DNA of 64,000 bases. Source: Halostella limicola. Its GTDB lineage: Archaea > Halobacteriota > Halobacteria > Halobacteriales > Natronoarchaeaceae. Positions 18,922 through 27,270 of this stretch are shown piece by piece (positions within the stretch are counted from its first letter, which is position 1; each line of letters starts with the position of its first letter). Both the position numbers and the translations under genes were made by a program. Under the pieces are notes generated by a model that was given only the letters and a program-made list of their open reading frames with translations, searched no databases and had not been told where the DNA came from. The stretch spans positions 186,001 through 250,000 of the forward strand of contig NZ_RCDI01000003.1 in assembly GCF_003675875.1 (NCBI RefSeq). Direction: 5' to 3'.

Positions 18922-20625
18922 TCACTGCTGCTCGGCCAGTCGCTCCACGCGTTCGAGCGAGTCCGCGTCGTCCGGGTCAACGTCGTCGCGGACCGCCAGA
19001 AAGCGCGGGAACCGGAGCGCGTAGCCCGATGAGTAGGTGGGCGACTCCTGTATCTCCTCGTAGCCGACCTCGAAGACGACCGCGGGCTCGACGTCCACGT
19101 CCTGCCCGTCCTCGGAGAGAACGTGGGGTTCGAGCAGCTCGGTCAGCTCCTCGAGTTCCTCGTCGGTGATGCCCGTCGCGACCTTGCCGAGCGTCTCGTA
19201 CCCACCGTGAGACGAGGTCTCACGAGCGTCCGAACCCTGTTCGGACACGTCTTCGGTCCGCGCCGAGAGCAGGAAGGTGCCGAGGAAGTTCGCGCGGCGC
19301 CCCTCGCCCCACTCCGCGCCGGTGACGACGAGGTCGAGCGTCTCCACGTCGGGCTTGCGCTTGCGCCAGTTCTTCCCGCGGCGGCCCGGCGAGTACGCCG
19401 AGTCGGGGTTCTTCAGCATGATCCCCTCGTGCCCCGACTCCAGGGAGTCGGCCTCGACATCGGCTATCTCGTCGGGGTCGTCGGTGACCCAGAGCTTCGA
19501 GAGACCCTCGCCGCCGCCGAGCACCTCGGTCAGTTCCGCGTGACGCTCCGTCAGCGGCGCGTCGAGCAGGTCGTCGCCGCCGCGGTGCAGACAGTCGAAG
19601 AAGACCGGCCGCACCGCGACCTCCTCGCGGGCGGCGGCGACGTCGTGCTTGCGTCGGAAGCGCCGCAGGACCTCCTGGAAGGGGAGCGGATCGCCGTCCT
19701 CGTCGACGGCGACGACTTCGCCGTCGAGGATGACCGGTTCGTCGACGCGCTCATCGGCGAACTCGACGACCTCGGGGAGCGCGCCAGTCACGTCCTCCAT
19801 GTTGCGGGAGAAGACGCACGTCTCGCCCTCGGGGTCGTGGTGTAGTTGTACCCGCGCACCGTCGTACTTCCACTCCACCGCGGCCTCCTCCCAGTCCTCC
19901 AGCGCCCCCGAGACGGTGCCTGCCTGCGCCAGCATCGACTGCACGGGACGGCCGACGTCGAGGTGCATCGCGTCCAGCCCCTCCTCGCCCTCGTCGCGGG
20001 CGACCACCGCGACGCGGCCGTAGTCGTTCGACACCTGAAGGGCGCGCTCGACGGACTCGACCGGCACGTCGAACGCCTGCGCGACGGCGTCCCGGACGGT
20101 GCCCTCCCCGACGCCGATGCGCATCTCCGAGAGGACGATGCGCGCGACGTAGCGGGCCTCCTCCGGATCGCACCGGTTGAACAGGCCGAACAGGAGGTCG
20201 ATCTTCCTGTCCTGACTCCCTTCCCCCTCGGCAGTGGCCAGCGTCTCCAGTTCGTCGGCCACCTCGCCGACCGTGAGGCCGGCCTCCTCGCCGCCGGCGA
20301 ACGCGCCGAGCCCCCGCTGCCCGCCGAAGTCGTAGCTGGCGGCCACGTCCCCGATCTCGCCGCGCTCCGCCAGGCGGTCCTCGACGTCGTCCGCGGAGAC
20401 GTTCTGTCCGGCGGCCCGGGCGATGGCCTCGTAGCAGTAGTTCGGGCCGATGTCGAGCGTCGTCGACTCCCACGCGGGGAAGACCCGGCCCTGGACGAAC
20501 CGGGTGACGGTCGGCAGGTCGTCGCCGGCCGCCGCGAGCAGGTCGGTCACCAGGTCGACGGTTTCGAGGTCGGCCGCCTCGGCCTCTATCTCTCCGGCGC
20601 GCTCGGCGAACTCGTCGAACTCCAT
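18922..20625 (-). CDS. ligA: ATP-dependent DNA ligase
   Basis: 567 residues from ATG 20625 (M-E-F-D-E-F-A-E-R); an upstream extension to 20679 lacks family similarity. The N-terminal DNA-binding domain (1-215) is followed by the nucleotidyltransferase core: motif I E-W-K253-Y-D-G-A-R-V with the adenylated Lys253, motif III (V-F-F-D-C), motif IV E-G-I-M-L-K (400-405) and motif V K-N-W-R-K-R-K (418-424). The OB-fold C-terminal domain follows. It seals nicks during replication and repair. Residues about 457-475 (T-E-D-V-S-E-Q-G-S-D-A-R-E-T-S-S-H-G-G) look like an in-frame insertion in the OB fold and are encoded by two palindromes. Confidence 0.93.
   Translation of the reverse strand: MEFDEFAERAGEIEAEAADLETVDLVTDLLAAAGDDLPTVTRFVQGRVFPAWESTTLDIGPNYCYEAIARAAGQNVSADDVEDRLAERGEIGDVAASYDFGGQRGLGAFAGGEEAGLTVGEVADELETLATAEGEGSQDRKIDLLFGLFNRCDPEEARYVARIVLSEMRIGVGEGTVRDAVAQAFDVPVESVERALQVSNDYGRVAVVARDEGEEGLDAMHLDVGRPVQSMLAQAGTVSGALEDWEEAAVEWKYDGARVQLHHDPEGETCVFSRNMEDVTGALPEVVEFADERVDEPVILDGEVVAVDEDGDPLPFQEVLRRFRRKHDVAAAREEVAVRPVFFDCLHRGGDDLLDAPLTERHAELTEVLGGGEGLSKLWVTDDPDEIADVEADSLESGHEGIMLKNPDSAYSPGRRGKNWRKRKPDVETLDLVVTGAEWGEGRRANFLGTFLLSARTEDVSEQGSDARETSSHGGYETLGKVATGITDEELEELTELLEPHVLSEDGQDVDVEPAVVFEVGYEEIQESPTYSSGYALRFPRFLAVRDDVDPDDADSLERVERLAEQQ
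19206..19246. repeat. Paired palindromes inserted in frame in ligA
   Basis: CGTGAGAC (19206-19213) and GTCTCACG (19217-19224) are perfect inverted repeats around a 3-base spacer. Three bases later GTCCGAA (19228-19234) and TTCGGAC (19240-19246) form a second one around a 5-base spacer. They encode the Ser/Glu/Gly-rich segment at about residues 458-473 of the ligase. The look is that of a small palindromic repeat unit that has spread into a coding region at a tolerated surface loop. Confidence 0.6.
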
Positions 20626-20755
20626 CACCACCTCGTAGTCGAAGCGCGCAGGTGAACTTTGCCTTCCAGGTCGCCGCACGCGGCCTGCACGTCCGTACCT
20701 CGTAGAACTACGCCAGCCGCGGGTTTCAAGAGCGTCGCGGGCGCAGGAGACGGTA

Positions 20756-22327
20756 ATGAACGAGGACCTCGCCGCGGCGGTCGACGACGTGCTGGCGACC
20801 GACGCCGAGCGGTTTCAGGAGCGAGTCGACGAGGAGGTCGAGGTCATCGTCGAAGAGCTACGCGACGGCACCTTCGACAACCCGCAGGCCATTCTGGGGC
20901 TGGAGTACGAGTTCTACGCCGTCGCCGACCCGCGCCCGGAGTCCCGGCAGACCCGCTCCGAGCAGGACGCCGGCGACACCTGCGCGCTGATGCGGGTCCC
21001 CCGGCGACTGCTCGAACTCATCGGCTTCGAGAAGGAGCTCGGGCTGCACAACGCGGAGATGACCGTCAGCCCCCAGCCGATGAACTCCCACGGCATCGCC
21101 GCGCAGGAAGAGGAGGTGAAAGCGCGCCTGTCAACCGCGCTGGAGACGGCGGGTGCGGAGGGGATGCGGCTGGTCAGCGACGGGATGTGGACCATCCCGC
21201 CCGCCGGGGAGACGGCCGCGTCGTACCTCACCGACAGCGTCGAGGACCGCGGCGTCCGCATCGCCTCGAACATGAGCGACTCGGTCCGGTACCACGCGAT
21301 GGCGAACACCGACCGGGCGGACGTCGCCGGGATGCGCCTCGACGCCCCGCACGTCACCCTCGACGCGTCGACGGTGATGCCCGAGAGCCTCATCACGTCG
21401 ATCCAGCCCCACTACCAGGTGCCGCAGGCTGTCGACCTCCCCGGCTACTTCCGGTACGCGCTGCGGGTCGCCGGTCCCATCCTCGCGCTCTGCGTCAACT
21501 CGCCGTTCTTCCCGCCGGACCTGTACGACGAGGACGCCGACCCGGAGGCGATCCTCTCGGACGCGTGGATGGAACACCGGATCAGCGTGTTCGAGACGGT
21601 GCTCAACGCCGAGCACGACACGGCCGGGAAGGTGCGGTTCCCCCGGGACATCTCGACCGTCGAGGAGGCCGTCCAGCGGATCGCCGAGGACGACACGTTC
21701 GTCCCGATGCCCGTCGAGAAGGGTGACCGCTTCGACGACAAGTTCGCCCACTTCCGGCTGAAACACGGGACGTTCTGGCGGTGGGTCCGCCCCGTGTTCG
21801 GCGGGCCGGACCGCTCGTCGGCGAACGCGCGCATCGAGTTCCGCCCCGTCGCGGCGCAGCCGACGGTCCGGGACTCCGTCGCCGTGCTCGCTACCTTTGC
21901 AGGCCTCATGGAGAGCCTGCCGCGGCTCGAACACCCCGTCTCCGACATGGACTGGGACGTGGCGCGGGACAACTTCTACGCCGCGATGCGGGACGGCCTC
22001 GACGCGGACCTCCGCTGGATCACCAACGACGGCGAGCCGACGACGGAGTTCGACGCCATGTACGCCGACCTGTTCGACCACGCCGAGGCGGGCCTGCAGG
22101 CCCGCGGGCTGTCGGACGAGGAGGCGGCGAAGTACCTCTGGCCGCTCCGCCAGCGCGCCCGCCACCGGCTGACCCCCGCGGACTGGAAGCACGAGCAGGT
22201 CCGGAAGCGCCTCTACAACGGCGACACCTTCGAGGCAGCCGTCTACGGGATGCAGCGCGAGTACGTCGACCGCCAGCGCGATTCCCTGATCGACGGGAGC
22301 TTCGCCGACTGGGTGGACGACCGCTGA
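20756..22327 (+). CDS. Glutamate-cysteine-ligase-fold (GCS2-like) protein, function unknown
   Basis: 523 residues. The segment I-L-G-L-E50-Y-E52-F-Y-A-V is the metal-binding Glu pair that opens the glutamate-cysteine ligase / carboxylate-amine ligase fold. A later E-L-G-L-H-N-A-E-M-T-V block and the C-terminal N-A-R-I-E-F-R-P-V-A-A-Q-P-T-V-R-D-S (about residues 360-377) match the conserved I-E-x-R and R-P-T-V-x-D positions of the family. It would ligate an amino group to a glutamate-like carboxylate using ATP. Some haloarchaea use gamma-glutamylcysteine as their main thiol and another gene is the known GshA, so this paralogue has no assigned product. It diverges from ligA and precedes cofD. 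Confidence 0.65.
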   Translation: MNEDLAAAVDDVLATDAERFQERVDEEVEVIVEELRDGTFDNPQAILGLEYEFYAVADPRPESRQTRSEQDAGDTCALMRVPRRLLELIGFEKELGLHNAEMTVSPQPMNSHGIAAQEEEVKARLSTALETAGAEGMRLVSDGMWTIPPAGETAASYLTDSVEDRGVRIASNMSDSVRYHAMANTDRADVAGMRLDAPHVTLDASTVMPESLITSIQPHYQVPQAVDLPGYFRYALRVAGPILALCVNSPFFPPDLYDEDADPEAILSDAWMEHRISVFETVLNAEHDTAGKVRFPRDISTVEEAVQRIAEDDTFVPMPVEKGDRFDDKFAHFRLKHGTFWRWVRPVFGGPDRSSANARIEFRPVAAQPTVRDSVAVLATFAGLMESLPRLEHPVSDMDWDVARDNFYAAMRDGLDADLRWITNDGEPTTEFDAMYADLFDHAEAGLQARGLSDEEAAKYLWPLRQRARHRLTPADWKHEQVRKRLYNGDTFEAAVYGMQREYVDRQRDSLIDGSFADWVDDR

Positions 22328-22377
22328 GACCGCGCTAGCCGGAAGCGATATGGCACCCGGGTGAAATACGGGGATAT

Positions 22378-23385
22378 ATGGTGACGTTTCTCTCGGGCGG
22401 CACCGGCACGCCGAAGCTCCTCGACGGTGCCGCCGCCGCGTTCTCGCCGGACGACACGACAGTGGTCGCGAACACGGGCGACGACGTCGAACTCGGCGGG
22501 CTGATGGTCTGTCCCGACCTCGACACCCTCCTCTTTCAGGGGGCAGGGATCCTGGACCGGGAAAGCTGGTGGGGGATCGGCGGCGACACGGAGCGCACGC
22601 ACAGCGCGCTCGGCGACATCGCCGGCGCGATGGGCCTCGAAACGGGGCCGCAGTACCTCCCCGACGACCTGCAGACCGCCGGCAGGGACCTGGCCGCGTG
22701 GCGCAGGTTCTCCGGCGTCGCGGAGTTCATGACGATCGGCGACCGCGACCGCGCGGTCCACATCACCCGGACGAGCCTGCTCGACCGGGGGGAGACGCTC
22801 TCCGAGGTGACCGAGACGTTCGCGGACGGGTTCGACCTCTCCGTCGACCTCCTGCCGATGAGCGACGACCCGGTCGCGAGCCTCATCCACACGCCCGACG
22901 GGAAGATGCACTTTCAGGAGTACTGGGTCGCTCGCCGCGGCGAACCCGAGGTCGAGCAGGTGGAGTTCCGCGGCGCGTCGGCGGCCGAGCCCGCGCCGGG
23001 TGTCCTCGACGCGCTGGAGGACGACGTCGTGATCGGCCCGTCGAACCCGGTGACGAGCATCGGACCGATGCTCTCTATCGAGGGCATCGGGGGGAAGCTC
23101 CAGGAGACGACCGTCGTCGCCGTCTCGCCGTTCGTCGAGGACGAGGTGTTCTCAGGCCCCGCCGGGGACCTCATGGAGGCCGTCGGCGGCGAGCCGTCGA
23201 CCGCGGGCCTGACGACGGCGTACCCCTTCGCCGACGCGTTCGTCCTCGACGAGGACGACGGCACGGAGTTCGACCGCCCGGTCGTCCGCACGGACACGGA
23301 GATAAACGGGCGCGAGGACGCCGCCCGGGTCGCGAAGGCGACGGCGAAGGCCCTGGAGGAGGCGAAGGCGACGGAGGTCGCGTAG
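22378..23385 (+). CDS. cofD: 2-phospho-L-lactate transferase (coenzyme F420 synthesis)
   Basis: 335 residues. The N-terminus [17 protein letters not shown] is the CofD nucleotide-binding signature, followed by the V-A-N-T-G-D-D block (about 37-43) and [11 protein letters not shown] (about 220-230). It joins the activated phospholactate/phosphoenolpyruvate donor (GDP-linked) to Fo, giving F420-0. Length is typical. A CACCCGGGTG palindrome lies at 22354-22363, 15 bases before the ATG. Its TAG stop overlaps the GTG start of the next gene (TAGTG at 23383-23387), so this is the head of a coupled operon. Confidence 0.93.
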   Translation: MVTFLSGGTGTPKLLDGAAAAFSPDDTTVVANTGDDVELGGLMVCPDLDTLLFQGAGILDRESWWGIGGDTERTHSALGDIAGAMGLETGPQYLPDDLQTAGRDLAAWRRFSGVAEFMTIGDRDRAVHITRTSLLDRGETLSEVTETFADGFDLSVDLLPMSDDPVASLIHTPDGKMHFQEYWVARRGEPEVEQVEFRGASAAEPAPGVLDALEDDVVIGPSNPVTSIGPMLSIEGIGGKLQETTVVAVSPFVEDEVFSGPAGDLMEAVGGEPSTAGLTTAYPFADAFVLDEDDGTEFDRPVVRTDTEINGREDAARVAKATAKALEEAKATEVA

Positions 23386-24134
23386 TGTTCTCGCCCCGCG
23401 TCGCCCTGGCGAGCCTCAGCGGCGAGGCCGACGCCGAGTGGGCCCGCGCGGCCGACGAGTTCGCGGGCGCCGCCTTCCTCGGCGGCATCGCGCTGGACGA
23501 GCGCTCCCGCGCGGCCGCCCGCGACATGGTCGAGAGCCGCGACCGGACCGAGTTCCTGCCGCCGGACCCGCTCGCGTTCATCGACGAGCAACTGGCGGCG
23601 CTCGACGACGCGCCGCTGCTGACGGGGTTCAACGTCCGGAGCGCGACCCCGGAACCGGTCCGCGAGGCGGCCGCGGTCTGTGCCGCCCACGACGCCGTCC
23701 TCGAAGTCAACGCCCACTGCCGGCAGGAGGAACTCTGCGCCGCCGGCTGCGGCCAGACGCTCCTGCGCGACACGGACCGGGTCTGCGAGTACGTCCGCGC
23801 GGCGGCGGAGACCGACGCGACGGTGAGCGTGAAAGTCCGCACCGAGGTCGGCGGCGTCGACCTGCCCGAGACCGCTCGCCGGATCGACGAGGCGGGGGCC
23901 GACGTCGTCCACGTGGACGCGATGGACTCCGAGCGCGTCGTCGCCGACGTGGTCGAGGCGACGGACGCGTTCGTGATCGCCAACAACGGCGTGCGCGACC
24001 GGGAGACCGTCGCCGAGTACGTCGAGCACGGCGCGGACGCCGTCAGCGTCGGCCGGCCGAGCGATGACCCGGCGGTGCTGTCGCGCGTCCGCGCGGCTGC
24101 GGACGACCTCCTCGCGCCGGAAGCCCACTCCTAA
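23385..24134 (+). CDS. Dihydrouridine-synthase-like TIM-barrel protein (archaeal MJ0569 type)
   Basis: 249 residues from a GTG that overlaps the cofD stop by one base. The barrel shows G-F-N-V-R-S-A-T (phosphate/flavin side), E-V-N-A-H-C-R-Q-E-E-L-C-A-A-G-C-G with three Cys, then S-V-K-V-R-T-E-V and the FMN-phosphate segment D-A-V-S-V-G-R-P. The V-N-x-x-C core is shared with tRNA-dihydrouridine synthases, and archaeal homologues are usually annotated so. The extra Cys residues and the setting inside a coenzyme operon suggest another flavin-dependent reaction, which is my inference. The start upstream at ATG is not available in frame, supporting GTG. Confidence 0.75.
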   Translation: MFSPRVALASLSGEADAEWARAADEFAGAAFLGGIALDERSRAAARDMVESRDRTEFLPPDPLAFIDEQLAALDDAPLLTGFNVRSATPEPVREAAAVCAAHDAVLEVNAHCRQEELCAAGCGQTLLRDTDRVCEYVRAAAETDATVSVKVRTEVGGVDLPETARRIDEAGADVVHVDAMDSERVVADVVEATDAFVIANNGVRDRETVAEYVEHGADAVSVGRPSDDPAVLSRVRAAADDLLAPEAHS

Positions 24135-24160
24135 GTGGCCGCGGGAGAAAACCCACGGCC

Positions 24161-24994
24161 ATGAGAACGCCGGCGCAGAACGCCGAACTCGCCCTTCTGC
24201 TCGAAGTCGCGGGGACGCCGAAACCGGGCAACGTCGACCGCGAGCGCGAGTACCCGGACCTGCGGTTCGAACACTTCCTTGCGGGCGCAGTGGGCGCCCG
24301 CGACGGCCTCGACGCGGCGGCCGACGGCGCGCCCGTCGGGGAGGCCTTCGAAAGCGCGGTCGAGGGGATGAGCCAGCAGCGCGGCGGCAACACGCAGTTC
24401 GGGGCGCTGCTGCTCCTGACGCCGCTCGTCCGCGCGGCGGAGGACCTCACTCCCGACGCCGTCACCGCGGTCGTCGAGGACACGACGGTCGAGGACGCCG
24501 CGAACTTCTACCGCGCGTTCGACCACGTCGACGTGTTCGCCGGCGACCTGCCGGCGGACGCCGACGCGCTGGACGTGCGCCGCGGGAGCGACGCCGTCCC
24601 CGAAGTGCGCGAACGCGGCCTGACGCTGTACGAGGTGATAGCGGAGAGCGCCGACCGCGACGGCGTCGCCCGCGAGTGGGTCGACGGCTTCGAGCGGACG
24701 TTCCGCGCGGCCGACCGCATCGCCGACGGCGAGGGGCCGGTCCCGGGGCGCGCCGCCGAGACGTTCCTCTGGCTGCTCTCGCGCCGACCGGACACGTTCG
24801 TCGCAAAGCAGCACGGGCCGGAGGCGGCCCGGAGCGTCATGGTCCGCGCGCAGGAGGCGCGGGAGGACGGCCCCCAGCTCGTCGACGCGTTCGCGGAGTC
24901 GCTCGTCGAGTCCGGCGTCAACCCCGGGACGACGGCGGATATCGTCGCCGCCGGCCTGTTCGTCGCGCTCGAACGCGACGGGATCGAGGTATGA
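24161..24994 (+). CDS. CitG/MdcB-type triphosphoribosyl-dephospho-CoA synthase family protein
   Basis: 277 residues. The conserved blocks are A-G-T-P-K-P-G-N-V-D-R (about 17-27), the helical A-R-D-G-L-D segment and the Q-R-G-G-N-T-Q-F-G-A-L-L-L-L-T-P-L block (about 72-88), all of the CitG fold. True CitG makes the prosthetic-group precursor for citrate lyase from ATP and dephospho-CoA. No citrate or malonate lyase subunits are near, so this archaeal subfamily probably attaches or makes a different adenine-derived or ribosyl group. Homologues sit in C1-coenzyme gene sets of methylotrophic bacteria and methanogens, as I recall. It overlaps the next gene by ATGA. Confidence 0.8.
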   Translation: MRTPAQNAELALLLEVAGTPKPGNVDREREYPDLRFEHFLAGAVGARDGLDAAADGAPVGEAFESAVEGMSQQRGGNTQFGALLLLTPLVRAAEDLTPDAVTAVVEDTTVEDAANFYRAFDHVDVFAGDLPADADALDVRRGSDAVPEVRERGLTLYEVIAESADRDGVAREWVDGFERTFRAADRIADGEGPVPGRAAETFLWLLSRRPDTFVAKQHGPEAARSVMVRAQEAREDGPQLVDAFAESLVESGVNPGTTADIVAAGLFVALERDGIEV

Positions 24995-25584
24995 GCGGCG
25001 ACGGCGACTGGCCCGTCGAGCTGCGGGGCGTGACGGAGTCGCTCGTCGCCACGCTCGGCCCGAACGACCGCTGGAACGTCGCCCCGCTCGGCCTCCACGC
25101 CGGCGACCCCGTCACCGCGACGACGTGGGGGAACACCCGTACCCGCCGGAACTTCCGCCGGCAGGGGGGAGGCTACGTCCAGTTCGCGCGCGACCCGCTG
25201 CTGTTCGCCGAGGCCGCGCTCTCCGTTCGCGAGACCGACGCGCCGGTGCTCGACGCCGCGGACGCCTGGGCCGAGGTCGACGCGGAGCGGGTCGACGCGG
25301 GCGAGGACGGCGGCACGCGGTGGGAGGAGTGGGCGCTCCGACCGGTCGACTCGGCAATCGAGCGTACGACCGTGCCGACGACCAACCGCGGCTACTACGC
25401 CGTCGTCGAGGCGACCGTCGCCGCCTCCCGCCTCGGCGTCGACGCCTACGACGCCGACGCCCTGCGGGACCGCCTCGCGTACTTCGAGGAGGTGGTCGAG
25501 ACCTGCGGCGGCGAGCGCGAGCGCGCCGCCATCCGGCGCGTGACGGAACTGTCCGAGTGGAAATCGCAGAACGAATCATTTTAG
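24991..25584 (+). CDS. DUF447 family protein (predicted FMN-binding)
   Basis: 197 residues from the ATG at 24991, which overlaps the TGA of the CitG-like gene. The N-terminal block V-T-E-S-L-V-A-T-L-G-P-N-D-R-W-N-V-A-P-L-G and the later W-G-N-T-R-T-R-R-N-F-R-R-Q-G are typical of DUF447, whose known structures are split-barrel flavin-reductase-like folds. The C-terminal half is helical. The reaction is unknown. Together with the preceding two genes it forms a four-gene unit with cofD, pointing to cofactor metabolism. The promoter of rps17e overlaps its last codons. Confidence 0.8.
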   Translation: MSGDGDWPVELRGVTESLVATLGPNDRWNVAPLGLHAGDPVTATTWGNTRTRRNFRRQGGGYVQFARDPLLFAEAALSVRETDAPVLDAADAWAEVDAERVDAGEDGGTRWEEWALRPVDSAIERTTVPTTNRGYYAVVEATVAASRLGVDAYDADALRDRLAYFEEVVETCGGERERAAIRRVTELSEWKSQNESF

Positions 25585-25608
25585 GGCCAGTCCGGGTAAG
25601 GGTTCGGT

Positions 25609-25800
25609 ATGCCGATCAAACCCGACTACGTCAAGAAGACCGGGAACATCCTCCTGGAGCGGTACCCGGACGCGTTCAACGAAGACTTCGAGCAGAACAA
25701 AAAGAGCGTGCAGGAGCTCACGAACATCGAGGCCAAGGGCGTTCGCAACCGCATCGCCGGCTGGGTCACGCGGAAGGAAAGCGGCACGGTCGAGGCGTAA
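25609..25800 (+). CDS. rps17e: 30S ribosomal protein S17e
   Basis: 63 residues, the normal archaeal length. M-P-I-K-P-D-Y-V-K-K-T-G-N and the central F-E-x-N-K-x-x-V-Q-E-L-T-N-I-x-x-K-G-V-R-N-R-I-A-G-W-V are the S17e signature. It is a small-subunit protein found only in archaea and eukaryotes. A TATA-like CATTTTAGG at about 25577-25585, overlapping the end of the DUF447 gene, lies 25-32 bases before the ATG, so it can be expressed independently as a leaderless mRNA. The 208 bases after it carry no gene that I can see. Confidence 0.96.
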   Translation: MPIKPDYVKKTGNILLERYPDAFNEDFEQNKKSVQELTNIEAKGVRNRIAGWVTRKESGTVEA

Positions 25801-26008
25801 GGTCGCGTCGTTCTCCGCGAACGTAGCGCCGACCAGCCGCTGCGCTCGGCAACTCTGCGGCCGCGCACCGTCTCGCTGCTCCCCCACGCGAGCCGACTGC
25901 CTCTCCGGGAGCTCTCGGGCGGATACCGACGATCGTTCGGTACGGAATCGCCAGCAAAAGGTGGCCTGATCCAAATGGTTTTGCGTCGTCGCTGTCGTAG
26001 GTACGCCA

Positions 26009-27043
26009 ATGTCTGTATCCGTAGGCGTTCTCGGCGCGACCGGCGCGGTCGGTCAGCGCCTCATCCAACTGCTCGACCCGCACCCCGACTTCGAGATCGC
26101 GGCGCTCACCGCGAGCGAAAGCTCCGCCGGGCGAACGTACCGCGACGCCGCCAAGTGGCGCGTCGACAGCCCCATCCCCGAGGGGGCCGCCGACATCACC
26201 GTCGGCGCGACGGAGCCCGACTCGGTACCGGACGACGTCGACCTGCTGTTCTCCTCTCTCCCCTCCAGCGTCGGCGAACAGGTCGAACCGGCGTTCGCCG
26301 AGGCGGGCTACGTCGTCTCCTCGAACTCCTCGAACGCGCGGCTAGCCGACGACGTGCCGCTCGTCATCCCCGAGGTGAACCACGACCACCTCGACCTGAT
26401 CGAGGTCCAGCGCGACGAGCGCGGCTGGGACGGCGCGCTCATCAAGAACCCGAACTGCTCGACGATCACGATGGTGCCGACGCTGGCCGCGCTCGATCAG
26501 TTCGGCCTGGAGAAGGTCACCGTCTCCACCCTACAGGCCGTCTCCGGCGCGGGTTACGACGGCGTCACCTCGATGGAGATCATCGACAACGTCCTCCCGC
26601 ACATCGGCGGCGAGGAAGAGAAGATGGAGACCGAGTCGCGCAAGCTGCTGGGCGAGTTCGACGGCGCGGAGGTCTCGTGGCACGGAATGGACGTCGCCGC
26701 CTCGTGCAACCGCGTCCCGACGCTCGACGGCCACCTCGAAAACGTCTGGGCCGAGACGAAGGAGGACGTCTCGGCCGCGGACGCCGAGGACGCGTTCCGC
26801 GAGATGCCCGGCCTCGACCTCCACTCCTCGCCGGAGAACCTCATCCGCGTCTTCGATGACCCGAGCCGCCCCCAGCCCCGCCTCGACCGCAACATCGACG
26901 GCGGCCAGGGGATCGCGGCCGGGCCGGTTCAGGAGACCAGCGACGGCATCCAGTACGACTGCCTCGCTCACAACACCATCCGCGGCGCCGCCGGCGCGAG
27001 CGTGCTGAACGGGGAACTGCTGAGCGAACAAGGTTACCTCTGA
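26009..27043 (+). CDS. asd: Aspartate-semialdehyde dehydrogenase
   Basis: 344 residues. NADP-binding G-A-T-G-A-V-G-Q lies at residues 9-16, the catalytic Cys150 is in K-N-P-N-C-S-T, and the base His242 in R-V-P-T-L-D-G-H. It reduces aspartyl phosphate to aspartate semialdehyde, the branch point to threonine, methionine and (in organisms with the route) lysine. The pattern belongs to the archaeal/yeast class rather than the Gram-negative class. It stands alone; the 227 bases downstream hold a cluster of hairpins and no gene. Confidence 0.93.
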   Translation: MSVSVGVLGATGAVGQRLIQLLDPHPDFEIAALTASESSAGRTYRDAAKWRVDSPIPEGAADITVGATEPDSVPDDVDLLFSSLPSSVGEQVEPAFAEAGYVVSSNSSNARLADDVPLVIPEVNHDHLDLIEVQRDERGWDGALIKNPNCSTITMVPTLAALDQFGLEKVTVSTLQAVSGAGYDGVTSMEIIDNVLPHIGGEEEKMETESRKLLGEFDGAEVSWHGMDVAASCNRVPTLDGHLENVWAETKEDVSAADAEDAFREMPGLDLHSSPENLIRVFDDPSRPQPRLDRNIDGGQGIAAGPVQETSDGIQYDCLAHNTIRGAAGASVLNGELLSEQGYL

Positions 27044-27051
27044 AAGCCCTC

Positions 27052-27210
27052 GCGAGCGCTTGGCAGCGCTCGCTTCGCCCTTTCAATGTCCGCCAACGAG
27101 CGCCTCCGGCGCTCGTTCCAGGTCCGCAAGTTTGCGCGAGTCCTCGTGGTCGCGAGGACACGCTTTGAGTGCCTGCCCTTCCCCGTACGCTGGCGATGAA
27201 ACGCCAGCGT
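27052..27210. repeat. Cluster of four perfect hairpins downstream of asd
   Basis: Four perfect inverted repeats follow one another with unrelated stems: 27052-27060/27065-27073 (9 bp, loop TGGC), 27095-27104/27108-27117 (10 bp, loop TCC), 27140-27146/27153-27159 (7 bp, 6-base loop) and 27187-27195/27202-27210 (9 bp, loop ATGAAA). A fifth weak one (CGCAA-GT-TTGCG) lies at 27125-27136. They fill the gap between the convergent asd and alpha-glucosidase genes. The first, nine bases after the asd stop, may act as a terminator; the role of the rest is unknown. Confidence 0.7.
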
Positions 27211-27270
27211 GGCCAGTTGGTGAAGTCGGTTTCGAACGCCCTCTTCCTCTGGATCGCCTGGCGAGAGTAG

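Noticed and set aside
22354-22363. CACCCGGGTG palindrome before cofD as an operator
   Set aside because: It is 10 bp of GC-rich sequence and likely by chance; the position is suitable but no second site or conservation is visible.
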